Shown here: piece by piece, positions 23,750 through 33,096 of the stretch
Numbering within the stretch: position 1 is the stretch's first letter
Layout of the letters: each line of letters opens with the position of its first letter
Assembly (NCBI RefSeq): GCF_028561335.1
Contig: NZ_JAQQTG010000045.1
Coordinates: 1-58,026 of the forward strand
Source of the DNA: Aequorivita todarodis
GTDB lineage: Bacteria; Bacteroidota; Bacteroidia; Flavobacteriales; Flavobacteriaceae
Direction: 5' to 3'
Length of the DNA stretch: 58,026 nt
The notes under the pieces: generated by a model
Seen by the model: the letters and a program-made list of their open reading frames with translations, nothing else
What the model was told of the DNA's origin: nothing
Database searches by the model: none
Program-made: the position numbers and the translations under genes

Positions 23750-25753
23750 ATGAAAAGAATTTTACTCCTCACTTCTTTTTTTATTGTTTCCTCATTTTCC
23801 TTTTCGCAGCAGGGGAGGATTGATAGTTTGAAGGCGGTTTTACATGCAACACATAACACAACCGCACGGCTTAAAATTCTAAAGAAACTTTGCGAAAAAT
23901 CTTCTGAAATTAATGCGCTGGAAGAAACCCAAATTTATTATGATGAACTTTTAAAAATTGCCAACGAGACCAAAGATGAAAAAAACTTGGTTTATGGGTA
24001 TCAACTTTTGCTTAAGGAATTTGAAAAAAAGAGAGATTCTATTAAAGCGTTGGAATATTTTCATAAGTCACATAAAATCAATTTAAAAAACAAAGATTAT
24101 TTAAATCTTGCTAAGGATTACAACGGATTGGGAGGAATTTACAACAAATTTCAACTTTATGAAAAAGCCGAGGATGCTTACACAAAGGCCTTGGATATCT
24201 GCTCCCAGAATAACTTAGATTATATAGGCAAGGTTTATATAAACTTGGCTATAGTCAATCAAAACCAAAATGATTATACCATATCGACCCAATATGCATT
24301 AAAAGCAAGAGATTTTGCTGAAAAGAAAAATAACCTAAAAGAAGAATCGGATGCTTTGGGAATTATCGCGGGCAATTATATGTGGTTGAACAATAATGAA
24401 AAAGCTGAAGAATTTTATAAAGAAGCATTATTAATATCGGAAGGAAAGGACTTCTTTCTTACCAACTTAAACCACTACAGAGGTCTGGCCACAACCTATT
24501 CACGAATGAGAATTCCTGACAAAGCCCTGGAATACAACTTTAAGGCTTTAAAAATGTTAGAAAATTATGGAGACAGAATATATATCCTTGACGTAATGAT
24601 AAGCATAGCTGGTACTTACAATAGAACAGGAAACACTAAAAAGGCCTATGAATATTATTATAAAGCCTTAAAAATCGCTAACGAATTAGATAGTAAGGCC
24701 GGTAGGAATGCTATTGAAGTCAATCTTACTTTTCTGAAAGTAAACGAGGGAAAATACAATGAAGCAGAAAAAATAATTTTAAAAACCTTGAATGATACCA
24801 TTGATAGAGTGGCTTTGCCAGAAACATCTGAAAGAAGTGCCTATATTTTGCTATCAATGATTTATGAAGGCAAAAAGGATTTTGAAAAATCACTGCATTA
24901 TCACAAAAAATATTTTCGCTTGGCCTATGATATTTTATCCAAAAGCCAATCAGAAAGTGTGGCTGAACTCGATACAAAATACCAAACCGAAAAAAAGGAA
25001 AAAGAAAACCTCGCCCTAAAAAAACAGAACGCCGAAAAAGAACTTGCGGTGCAACGCGCCACAAACCTTAATTTAACTTATGGTATCCTGGCAGGCACCG
25101 CCATACTCGGCCTCATCGGCTTTTTTTATTATTCCAAAACCCGCCGGCGCAAATTGCGGGACGAGCACATTATAAGCCTGGCCCGCGCCAAACAAAAAGA
25201 ACACGAAAAAATAGGTGCCGACCTGCACAGCACCAAGGCCAAGGAACTTGAAAAAATTGCGGGCGCACTGGAAGAAAAAGGTGAAATGGAACTCGCCCGG
25301 CGAACCCGCGACATTAAGGAAAACATCCGTTTGCTTTCGCACGAGCTTTTTCAGATTCCATTTTCACAGGAAGAGTTTGACGACCAGATCATAAACCTAT
25401 TGTACGACTATAACAGCAGCGCCCTCAAGATTACCCACGACGGCATAAGCTCAATAAAATGGGCCGAAGTGGACGACACCATCAAACGAAACCTGTACCT
25501 AATTATCAGCGAGGCTATTTCAAATATTAAGAACCATTCAAAGGCGACGCAGGCTTCCGTCAAATTCCAAAAACGAAATAAAAAGATTGACGTAACCATA
25601 ACCGACAACGGCATTGGCTTTACGGACGAAGACCTTAAAAAAGGCCACGGCATCGGCAACATGCGCATGCGGGCGAACGAGATAAAGGGAACCATCAGGT
25701 TTGATGCGGTAAAAAACCAAGGCAGCGAAATAGGAATTTTTATAACCCTATAA
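23750..25753 (+). CDS. TPR-containing sensor histidine kinase (NarL-partner type), second
   Basis: A 667-residue sensor kinase. The signal peptide (1-19) ends FSFSQ. About seven periplasmic TPR units cover 30-400 (for example YEKAEDAYTKALDIC and KKAYEYYYKALKIA). A coiled segment leads to one transmembrane helix at about 444-465. The cytoplasmic part has the likely phospho-histidine in GADLHSTKAKELEKI (about 491). The HATPase domain has N box EAISNIKNHSKA, G1 box DNGIGF and G2 box GHGIGNMRMRA. The stop is one base before the response-regulator start. It is paralogous to the kinase at 4669. Confidence 0.9.
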   Translation: MKRILLLTSFFIVSSFSFSQQGRIDSLKAVLHATHNTTARLKILKKLCEKSSEINALEETQIYYDELLKIANETKDEKNLVYGYQLLLKEFEKKRDSIKALEYFHKSHKINLKNKDYLNLAKDYNGLGGIYNKFQLYEKAEDAYTKALDICSQNNLDYIGKVYINLAIVNQNQNDYTISTQYALKARDFAEKKNNLKEESDALGIIAGNYMWLNNNEKAEEFYKEALLISEGKDFFLTNLNHYRGLATTYSRMRIPDKALEYNFKALKMLENYGDRIYILDVMISIAGTYNRTGNTKKAYEYYYKALKIANELDSKAGRNAIEVNLTFLKVNEGKYNEAEKIILKTLNDTIDRVALPETSERSAYILLSMIYEGKKDFEKSLHYHKKYFRLAYDILSKSQSESVAELDTKYQTEKKEKENLALKKQNAEKELAVQRATNLNLTYGILAGTAILGLIGFFYYSKTRRRKLRDEHIISLARAKQKEHEKIGADLHSTKAKELEKIAGALEEKGEMELARRTRDIKENIRLLSHELFQIPFSQEEFDDQIINLLYDYNSSALKITHDGISSIKWAEVDDTIKRNLYLIISEAISNIKNHSKATQASVKFQKRNKKIDVTITDNGIGFTDEDLKKGHGIGNMRMRANEIKGTIRFDAVKNQGSEIGIFITL

Positions 25754-25754
25754 T

Positions 25755-26420
25755 ATGGAACACATTTTAATAGTTGAAGATGAACAGGACACGCTCGAAA
25801 ATCTCGCAAAGCGGATTGCGGCCGCCTTTCCGGATTTGCGGATTTCCACGGCCTTTGATTGCGACGAAGGTTTCCGGATTTTGAATGCCTCAAAAGTGGA
25901 ATTTCCGGTAAATCTTTTAATTACCGACCTCACCTTCAGAAGACAGCCAGCGTCGCGCATATTGAAAGACGGCAGCGCGCTGCTTCAGAAAATAAAAACC
26001 CTAAATTACGGTTTGCCGCGCATTGTCTATTCTTCGCACGACGAGCCACAGTTTATCCATCCCGTACTGAAAAACTTCGAGCCCGAAGGCTATGTGCTAA
26101 AGGCCCGGGACAGCACGGACGAATTGATACTCGCCATTTCAAAAATAATGAACGGCAATACCTATTACAGCCAGGAAGTGCACCACAGCCAAAAACAAAG
26201 GTTCTTATTTGCCGAACAATTGGACCATATTGATGAAAAAATCATAGCATTTCTTCCCGATATAAATGCAATAACCGATTGGGACACGCTTTACGAAACG
26301 GGCAAAATGCCCATTAAATACAAATCGGTCAACAAACGCCTTCACACTATATTTGAAAAGATGGACGTGGCCAATGAAAAGCAACTTTTGTTGAAACTTC
26401 AGAAAATGGCCATTATTTAA
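25755..26420 (+). CDS. Response regulator of the second TPR kinase
   Basis: A 221-residue regulator, the same length and layout as the one at 6325. The receiver has VEDEQDT acidic residues at 8-10, the likely phospho-acceptor D58 in LLITDLTF and a lysine in GYVLKARDS. The C-terminal ~60 residues are a divergent helix-turn-helix-like domain. It is coupled to the kinase (one-base gap) and ends at an intrinsic terminator. Confidence 0.87.
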   Translation: MEHILIVEDEQDTLENLAKRIAAAFPDLRISTAFDCDEGFRILNASKVEFPVNLLITDLTFRRQPASRILKDGSALLQKIKTLNYGLPRIVYSSHDEPQFIHPVLKNFEPEGYVLKARDSTDELILAISKIMNGNTYYSQEVHHSQKQRFLFAEQLDHIDEKIIAFLPDINAITDWDTLYETGKMPIKYKSVNKRLHTIFEKMDVANEKQLLLKLQKMAII

Positions 26421-26448
26421 ACCAAAAGTTCCAAAATTTCCACCCCGA

Positions 26449-26470
26449 GGTTCCAAAATTGGAACCTTTT
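26449..26470 (+). terminator. Intrinsic terminator after the second kinase/regulator pair
   Basis: GGTTCC pairs with GGAACC around AAAATT and is followed by TTTTCTCTTTTC. It lies 28 bases past the regulator stop codon. Confidence 0.7.
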
Positions 26471-26622
26471 CTCTTTTCCCCCAACTTAATTTTACCATGT
26501 ACAAAAGGAAGCGGACCAGCAACGTTGTGGGAACGTTGAAAAAAAATCCGATGGTCCCCTTCCACCCACTTTAAAGCCGCGCGGCACAAGGATACTTTGT
26601 TTAACCTCTAAATAAAAGAGCG

Positions 26623-26766
26623 ATGAAAAAAACAGTATTTTTTTGTGCCATGGTACTACTGCTTGGCATAAACCTGGGCTCCTGTACGCCGCAACCCCTG
26701 TTGGAACAAACCGATGTGCAAACAGACACGGGCGAAAACACTACGGGAGCATCAAATCCTATTTAA
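26623..26766 (+). CDS. Tiny lipoprotein (47 aa) ahead of the third TPR kinase
   Basis: The ATG at 26623 opens a 47-codon frame: MKKTV start, hydrophobic stretch, lipobox ending NLGSC near residue 21, then CTPQ and a short acidic, threonine-rich tail. It is the counterpart of the gene at 4476 (same MKKTV start and SCTPQ motif, different tails). The stop is 61 bases before the kinase start, so both are probably on one transcript. The mature part would be only about 27 residues. A signal or accessory role for the periplasmic TPR sensor is inference. Confidence 0.7.
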   Translation: MKKTVFFCAMVLLLGINLGSCTPQPLLEQTDVQTDTGENTTGASNPI

Positions 26767-26827
26767 ATCTTAAAATTTATGTAAATTGTGGGGAAGAATT
26801 ATTCAGTTATAATGCTTCCCCGTTTTT

Positions 26828-28690
26828 ATGGACAAAATGGTACTCCTCGTCATTATGTTTATGCTTCTTTTGTTTGGAAGTGAAGTGGCGCATTCCCAGG
26901 AACGGAGCGCAAAAACCCGATTATCGGGAAAAGAGGTAATTGCCCTGAACCAATTGACCAACAAAATTAGAGCGGCGTTCGGAAAAAACCAGTTGGATAG
27001 CGCCCTTATCTTTTCAGAAAAAATGATTGCGCTATGCGCCTCAAAAAAAGATACCGCTTGTCTTGTTGACGGATATTATAAAAAAGCGTTTCTTCAGAAT
27101 AAATCATCACAACGGGGGGCGGCACTACAAACTTATATTATCGGAATCGAGCTGGCCCTTATGTCCAACGATTCGCTAAAAGCCGCAAACATGCTTTTGA
27201 ACCTCTCTACCCTTCAATATGAAATGGGCGACTACACAGGAGCACAGCTTTCTGCCACAAAAGGACTTAGCGCGCACGATAAAAGTAGTGATTCCGTCCT
27301 GACCGCAAACCTGTACCGCGCCCTGGGCAATACGTTTCAGGATTTAATGGATTATGACAATGCCATAAAATCGTTCCAAACGGCGCTTTCCTATACACAG
27401 GAAACCGACCTTAAAGCCGGCATTTTGAACAATATTGCCAATACATACAGAAAAGCAGCTAATGGGCAGGAAGCTTTGCAGACCTATGAAACCGCCCTTA
27501 CCGACTCGCTTGCCATGACCCCGAAAACCCGTGCTTTTCTTTTTGACAACTACGGGTTTACCCTATCCAAAAATAATCCGCTAAAAGGGCTGAGGTATTT
27601 GGAAATGGGATTGCAGATCCGGGAAAGCCAGGACGACAAAATGGGCTTGCTCACCTCATACCTTCATTTGGCAACGTGGCACGCCAAAACGCAACCCAAA
27701 ACAGCACTGGATTTTGCCAAAAAAGCGCATGCCTTAAGTCTTCAAATAAAAGCGGTAGATGCCCAGACCGAAGCCCTTTCGCTTTTGTGCAGATTAAAGG
27801 AAAACCCAAAGGAAGAGGCCCTACGTTTGGTTACCCTTAACGATAGTATAGCCGCAGCAAACAAAAGAAACCTACATCAAGCAGTAGGCATCCGTTTCCG
27901 GACCGAGGAAACTGAAAGGGAAAACCTGCAGCTCAAACAAAAAAACGATGCGCAGATTTTGCTTACCGAAAAGGAAAAGGCAAACAAATGGGCCCTCGGC
28001 GGCGGTCTTGCCGTTTCCTTGGCAGCACTCGGCATTTTCCTTGTTTTCTATCGAAAAAACAAAAAACAAAAAAAGGAAATAGAAAAACAGAAAGACAAGG
28101 TAGAGCACTTGCAACGTGAGCTGCACCACCGCCTAAAGAACAACCTCTCCTTTATCGACTTCTTTATCACGCTCGCAAAGGGAAAATTCCCCGAACCCGA
28201 ATATGCGGCAAAGCTGGACGAACTGCAGAACCGCATAAACAGTATGTTTGAAGTGCATCGGCAGCTTTACAAAAAAGAAGACGTTACCAGCGTAAATGCA
28301 CGGACCTACATTTCCACCTTGGTGGAAAATGTGAAAAGAGCCTACGACAACCCAAATATTGCCTTGGAAGAAAAAGTGGCCGACACCCACCTGCGGGCAG
28401 ACACCTCCTTCCCCATCGGGCTCATCGTGAATGAATTTGTTACCAATAGTTATAAATATGCCTTCCCCAATAACGAAAAAGGCACAATTTTTATACATTT
28501 GAAGGAAACGCCAAATGCCTATCACTTGCACTTGGCCGACAACGGCAAGGGGCTCCCTGCCGATTTTGATATTGACAGTTTAAACTCCTTCGGGATGGAA
28601 ACCATAAAACTCTTGACCGAAGAATACAAAGGCACTTTTAAACTGGATGGAAGCGATGGAACGAGAATGGACATCACCTTTCCCAAATGA
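26828..28690 (+). CDS. TPR-containing sensor histidine kinase, HisKA_2 type
   Basis: A 620-residue kinase. The signal peptide ends VAHSQ (about residue 23). Periplasmic TPR helices cover about 35-330, followed by a coiled segment and a transmembrane helix at about 386-405. The kinase core is of the HisKA_2/HWE-like class: histidine in LQRELHHRLKNNLSF (about 431), then HATPase motifs NEFVTNSYKYAFP, DNGKGLP and SFGMETIKLL. This differs from the two other TPR kinases in the window. The partner is the LytTR regulator 143 bases downstream. Confidence 0.9.
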   Translation: MDKMVLLVIMFMLLLFGSEVAHSQERSAKTRLSGKEVIALNQLTNKIRAAFGKNQLDSALIFSEKMIALCASKKDTACLVDGYYKKAFLQNKSSQRGAALQTYIIGIELALMSNDSLKAANMLLNLSTLQYEMGDYTGAQLSATKGLSAHDKSSDSVLTANLYRALGNTFQDLMDYDNAIKSFQTALSYTQETDLKAGILNNIANTYRKAANGQEALQTYETALTDSLAMTPKTRAFLFDNYGFTLSKNNPLKGLRYLEMGLQIRESQDDKMGLLTSYLHLATWHAKTQPKTALDFAKKAHALSLQIKAVDAQTEALSLLCRLKENPKEEALRLVTLNDSIAAANKRNLHQAVGIRFRTEETERENLQLKQKNDAQILLTEKEKANKWALGGGLAVSLAALGIFLVFYRKNKKQKKEIEKQKDKVEHLQRELHHRLKNNLSFIDFFITLAKGKFPEPEYAAKLDELQNRINSMFEVHRQLYKKEDVTSVNARTYISTLVENVKRAYDNPNIALEEKVADTHLRADTSFPIGLIVNEFVTNSYKYAFPNNEKGTIFIHLKETPNAYHLHLADNGKGLPADFDIDSLNSFGMETIKLLTEEYKGTFKLDGSDGTRMDITFPK

Positions 28691-28715
28691 AGTCGAAATT
28701 GAGAAACGAAATCGA

Positions 28716-28733
28716 TCCCGATTGCTATCGGGA
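28716..28733. repeat. Interspersed palindrome TCCCGATTGCTATCGGGA
   Basis: An imperfect copy of an 18-bp palindrome that recurs at 43325-43342 (TCCCGATAATTATCGGGA, perfect) and 54683-54700 (TCCCGATAGTTATCGGGA). Here it lies between the kinase and its regulator. Confidence 0.75.
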
Positions 28734-28833
28734 CAAAACCGAAATCGATAATAATTGCAAATACCATTAGTCTTATGTCCTATGTCCTTCAGTCTTAAGT
28801 CAAAAAAAAAATAAATATTTAACATCTCCTCAC

Positions 28834-29670
28834 ATGAAACCCAAAGCCCACATCCTAATCGTAGAAGACAAAGCCATCCTTTACAAGCGCCTCTCCATGG
28901 CCTTGACCGAAGAAAACTACAGCGTTGATGGCTATACGCCAAGCGTGGAAAAGGCATTGGAGCGCATCCAGAACAAATTGCCGGACATTGCACTGCTCGA
29001 TATTGATCTGGAAGACGAGGCAACGGGTATAGATTTGGGTAAAATCTTGTCCTCCACCTATAAAATTCCCTTTATTTACGTAACCGATTACGACGATAGC
29101 GAAACCTTTTTTGAAGGCTTAAAAACACAACACGACAACTTCCTGGTAAAGACCAAGCCCCATTTGGACACCAAACAAGTGGTGAGGGCCATACAGACCG
29201 CCCTGGCAAGAAATAGCAAGCAGCCCACACCGGCCGCCGATGCCATCCTGTGCTTTACCGATTATCTGGAAAACACCAAGGACCACGGACGGCAACAGGT
29301 ATCGCAAGTACCGCTTCCTTATGAAAAAATAGCGATAATTACCACCAATTCCAATAAACTCAACGAGTCAAAGACCAAGTTAAAAGGCCGCCCCTGCTAT
29401 ATAAAACTACGCACCAATTACCTTCGTCTTGAAACTTGGGATGGGCAGTCGTACTATCTTCCCACTTCCCTTGCCGACATTGCCGGAAAACTGCCGCTGA
29501 CCTTTATCCGGATCAACGAAAGTGAAATCGTAAACCTCTCCCCTGCCGTCCTCCAAGGCAGGATTAATGGCAACCGATTAAAAATAGGCGAACACGTTTG
29601 CCATATCTCCAAAACCTACAAGCCGGAAGTGGAAAAACGTTTTGAACTGCTCTACCGAAAGTTTAAGTAG
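28834..29670 (+). CDS. LytTR-family response regulator
   Basis: A 278-residue regulator with an N-terminal receiver (1-125, acidic residues in VEDKA, likely phospho-acceptor D56 in ALLDIDLED, lysine in FLVKTKPH). A linker of about 45 residues leads to a C-terminal LytTR DNA-binding domain (about 180-275, with YIKLRTNYLRLET and PLTFIRINESEIVNLS). HisKA_2 kinases with LytTR regulators are a standard pairing. The gene follows the third TPR kinase after a 143-base spacer. Confidence 0.92.
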   Translation: MKPKAHILIVEDKAILYKRLSMALTEENYSVDGYTPSVEKALERIQNKLPDIALLDIDLEDEATGIDLGKILSSTYKIPFIYVTDYDDSETFFEGLKTQHDNFLVKTKPHLDTKQVVRAIQTALARNSKQPTPAADAILCFTDYLENTKDHGRQQVSQVPLPYEKIAIITTNSNKLNESKTKLKGRPCYIKLRTNYLRLETWDGQSYYLPTSLADIAGKLPLTFIRINESEIVNLSPAVLQGRINGNRLKIGEHVCHISKTYKPEVEKRFELLYRKFK

Positions 29671-29793
29671 CAGATTTTCATTTGGTTTGGGTGGATTTTC
29701 ATTTTTAGTTTTTTAAAAGGACTGATTATTTCATTTTAGCATAGTCAAACTCCTCGGGTTTGTTTGCATACCAAACAATTAAATATACTAAAA

Positions 29794-30423
29794 ATGAAAA
29801 AGCTCCTCCCAATTTTATTATTCTTCACAGCTATTACCTTTTCTTTTGCACAGTCGAAAAAGGCAACTACAACCGATGGCGAAAAAGTCCTTTTAAAAAC
29901 TGATGGAACCTGGACTTATGTAAACAAAGAAACCAATAGCGAAAGCCTTACTCCAGAATATGCCCAAAAGCCTTATTATCCAGCCAATGGAGTGTTAGTT
30001 GATTTTGAAAAAGCAAAGGCTGAGATAGTTTCAAAGGTGGAAGGTTTTGGTTTAGGTGGGACAAAGACATTTTTAACCATTCTTAGTGGAAAAAGCGACA
30101 TCCGATTTGATAAGGATGAAGTTCCCAAAATAATAGTAAAATTTGAAGGAAAAGAAGACCCCGAAGATTATTTTATTGTTATGAAGGCAATGAAATATAC
30201 CGATGTGCGTAAATTTTTATTGTCTAGCAGATCTATGACCGGTGGCGCTAGAAAAGCAGATGAAAATGAAGTTTCATTTGAAATGAAAAAAATAAAGGAC
30301 AATATCTATGAAATCACTTTGGACAAAATAGGCAAAGGCGAGTATGCCCTTATCCCACACGAAGATATAGAATATACCCCTGGAGCTTCGGTAAAGGTTT
30401 ATTGTTTTGGGGTGGATGAATAA
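29794..30423 (+). CDS. Secreted protein of unknown function (DUF3157-like N-terminus)
   Basis: A 209-residue exported protein. The signal peptide from the ATG at 29794 ends FSFAQ. An alternative TTG at 29764 would add ten residues before it and is less likely. The mature start has the pattern DGEKVLLKTDGTWTYV, common in small Bacteroidota exported proteins. The rest is a mixed alpha/beta domain without recognised catalytic residues. It is followed 90 bases later by another exported protein of unknown function. Confidence 0.75.
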   Translation: MKKLLPILLFFTAITFSFAQSKKATTTDGEKVLLKTDGTWTYVNKETNSESLTPEYAQKPYYPANGVLVDFEKAKAEIVSKVEGFGLGGTKTFLTILSGKSDIRFDKDEVPKIIVKFEGKEDPEDYFIVMKAMKYTDVRKFLLSSRSMTGGARKADENEVSFEMKKIKDNIYEITLDKIGKGEYALIPHEDIEYTPGASVKVYCFGVDE

Positions 30424-30522
30424 GTTTAGTAAAAAGTCTTTAAAAAATAAAAAATGTTGGGTCAAAGCCGAAACACCAACTAAAACATTGGAGTAGGTCA
30501 TAATTTAAAACACATGATTAAT

Positions 30523-31083
30523 ATGAAAAAAATATTATTAATTACAGTTCTATTATTTATATCTCCATTCATATATGCTCAAAAATGTGAGGCCTATAGA
30601 ACAAAAACCGATCCCATCACTGAGGTTACCGAAGAAGCTTGGGGATGGAAAATTGGATCCCTTATGACCAATGAAAGGGATAAAGAATGTAACATTAAAT
30701 TGTTGGTAACTAAGGATTCTGAGAACGACAACAAACTATATGCAGCATTAGAAGTGATTCATCAGGTAGCCACTTCAAGGATGGTCAATTTTGATCCAAT
30801 TTTTGAAAATAATGGGTCTTTTGTTTTAAAAACCGAAAACAGTATCATTAAAGTACCAATAACCATTATTAATAAAGGGAATAGTAATCATTTAGGAATA
30901 TATTCCGTCACGAATCAATTAATTGGAGAACTCACAAAAGATGATATTCAAAAACTGGCAACTGAAACCCTTTTAATGTATCAGGCAAAAAGCTCCAACG
31001 GATATTCTGTCGAAGGGAAAGTAAGTAAAAAACGTAGTAGAAACTTTAAGGAACAGATGAACTGTTTCCTTAAAGAAATTTGA
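30523..31083 (+). CDS. Secreted protein of unknown function
   Basis: A 186-residue protein with a signal peptide ending PFIYAQ, reading from the ATG at 30523. An in-frame ATG nine bases upstream is also possible. Mature features are single cysteines near the start (QKCEAY) and end (MNCFLKEI), which might form a disulfide, and an even alpha/beta pattern between. I do not recognise a family. It is on the same strand as, and close to, the T9SS leucine-rich protein genes that follow. Confidence 0.7.
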   Translation: MKKILLITVLLFISPFIYAQKCEAYRTKTDPITEVTEEAWGWKIGSLMTNERDKECNIKLLVTKDSENDNKLYAALEVIHQVATSRMVNFDPIFENNGSFVLKTENSIIKVPITIINKGNSNHLGIYSVTNQLIGELTKDDIQKLATETLLMYQAKSSNGYSVEGKVSKKRSRNFKEQMNCFLKEI

Positions 31084-31130
31084 ATATCAACTACACAATA
31101 CTTTATCATTAAATTTTAATATTTATATCT

Positions 31131-33068
31131 ATGAAAAAAATTACCCTCCTCCTATTACTCATTGGTTCCTGCGCCTTCGCACAATATACTGTCATTCCGG
31201 ATCCAAACTTTGAACAGGCCCTTATAGACCTGGGCTATGACACCGTGCTCGATGGACAGGTACTTACCGATAATATTGATGGGGTCCTGGAACTGGATGT
31301 GTTCGATAAAAACATTAACGATATGACCGGGATTCAAGACTTTTCAGCTTTGGAATCATTGTGGGCGGGTTATAATAACTACACATCAATTGACCTGAGC
31401 CAGAATATGAATTTGGAATTCTTAAACCTTTTACCATCGCAACCCTTGACTGCTTTGGATATTTCTGCAAATGTGAATTTGGAGGTATTACAATTCGGGT
31501 GCCCTTCAATAAGTTATGTTGATGTGACCAACAATTCCAACCTCAAGGAATTCTATTGTTTAGACGCCAATCTTACCCAAGTAGATGTTTCTCAGAATCC
31601 ACTTTTAGAATCCCTTAGAATACGGAACAATCAAATAACAGGTATTTTAGATTTAAGTAATAATCCTTTATTGACTGTTTTGGAATGCAGCGCCAATTTG
31701 ATAACTGCCATAGATGTTACAAATTGCCCCAATTTGGAGTATCTAATTTGTTGGCAAAACCTCTTATCCTCTTTGGATATTTCCCAAAACTTGGCACTGG
31801 ATTGGTTATCCTGCTCAAACAACCAGTTAACACAATTGGAATTCACCGCTAACCAAGCCATAACGCAACTGAGCTGCAAAGACAATCAATTGACCGACCT
31901 CGATATTAGCCCACTGCAGTCGCTAATCTCCGTGGATTGCAGTGGAAACCCACTAACCGATTTAGATCTGACCAGTAGCCCTACTTTAAGCGACATAACC
32001 TGCAACAATACCACGCTACAGACCATTGATACACGCAATGGGAACAATGGCCCAAACGGGTTACAGGCAATAGACAATCCTAATCTTACCTGTGTACTTG
32101 TGGAGGATATCAACAACATCCCATTTGAGTGGGACGTGGATCCACGGGCAAGTTTTGGTGAAGATGAAACTCAATGCAATACCTTAATGGATTACACCTT
32201 AATTCCCGACATGAATTTTGAACAGGCACTTATAGATTTGGGTTATGATACAGCTATTGACGGGAAGGTATTAACAGCCAATATAGAAACCGTAACCCAA
32301 CTGGATGTGAGTGAAAAAGGAATTGCCCATCTTAATGGAATACAGGATTTTACAACCTTGCAAAACTTGGATTGCGGCACCAATGATATTATTGGCACCT
32401 TAAACATTTCCCATAATATAAATCTAAAGGAAGTTAAGTGCTGGGAAAACGATATTTCAAATATAAATACCTCAAACAATCCTCAAATGGAAACATTTTT
32501 ATGTGGTTGGAACCCAAATTTAAATTCTCTGGATCTCTCCAATTATCCTTCCTTAACTGCTTTAAATGTAACGGATACAAATATTTTCTATTTGGACCTC
32601 TCGAACAATCCATCTTTGGAAATTTTTTACGGCCTAGGTTGTAATTTATATTATCTCGACCTAAGAAATGGGAATAACAATAACATTACCACACTGGATG
32701 TAACCCAAAACCCTTCTTTGACTTGTATTTATGTTGATGATGTCAACAATATTCCCTCAACTTGGTTAAAGGACAATACCGCAACTTACGTAGAAACCGA
32801 AGCGGAATGCTCTGCCCTGGATGTTACAGACTCCGAGAAACCTTTATCATTTGCACTTTATCCCAATCCTACAGATCACTTTCTGAACATTAAAGGAGAC
32901 CTTGGGGAAATTGTTAATGATATTAAAATTTACAATATCTCAGGACAAGAATTATTGCGAAGTAAAGCATCTGACCAACTGAACGTTTCTCAACTTTCTG
33001 CTGGGGTATATTTAATAATTATAGAAACAGATGAAGGAGTAGTGAGAAAAAGATTCGTAAAAAAATAA
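31131..33068 (+). CDS. T9SS-exported leucine-rich repeat protein with duplicated domain
   Basis: A 645-residue surface or secreted protein. The signal peptide ends CAFAQ. Two homologous halves each begin with a module of the type IPDxNFEQALIDLGYDT (about 23-39 and 363-379) and continue as irregular leucine-rich repeats of about 21 residues (pattern LxxLxCxxNxLTxLDIS). The C-terminal ~80 residues form a type A T9SS sorting domain (SFALYPNPTDHFLNI ... RKRFVKK). A binding or adhesion role is likely for such proteins but the ligand is unknown. It heads a run of four T9SS cargo genes on one strand. Confidence 0.88.
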   Translation: MKKITLLLLLIGSCAFAQYTVIPDPNFEQALIDLGYDTVLDGQVLTDNIDGVLELDVFDKNINDMTGIQDFSALESLWAGYNNYTSIDLSQNMNLEFLNLLPSQPLTALDISANVNLEVLQFGCPSISYVDVTNNSNLKEFYCLDANLTQVDVSQNPLLESLRIRNNQITGILDLSNNPLLTVLECSANLITAIDVTNCPNLEYLICWQNLLSSLDISQNLALDWLSCSNNQLTQLEFTANQAITQLSCKDNQLTDLDISPLQSLISVDCSGNPLTDLDLTSSPTLSDITCNNTTLQTIDTRNGNNGPNGLQAIDNPNLTCVLVEDINNIPFEWDVDPRASFGEDETQCNTLMDYTLIPDMNFEQALIDLGYDTAIDGKVLTANIETVTQLDVSEKGIAHLNGIQDFTTLQNLDCGTNDIIGTLNISHNINLKEVKCWENDISNINTSNNPQMETFLCGWNPNLNSLDLSNYPSLTALNVTDTNIFYLDLSNNPSLEIFYGLGCNLYYLDLRNGNNNNITTLDVTQNPSLTCIYVDDVNNIPSTWLKDNTATYVETEAECSALDVTDSEKPLSFALYPNPTDHFLNIKGDLGEIVNDIKIYNISGQELLRSKASDQLNVSQLSAGVYLIIIETDEGVVRKRFVKK

Positions 33069-33096
33069 TCTTCAATTAAAATATAAACAAAATACC

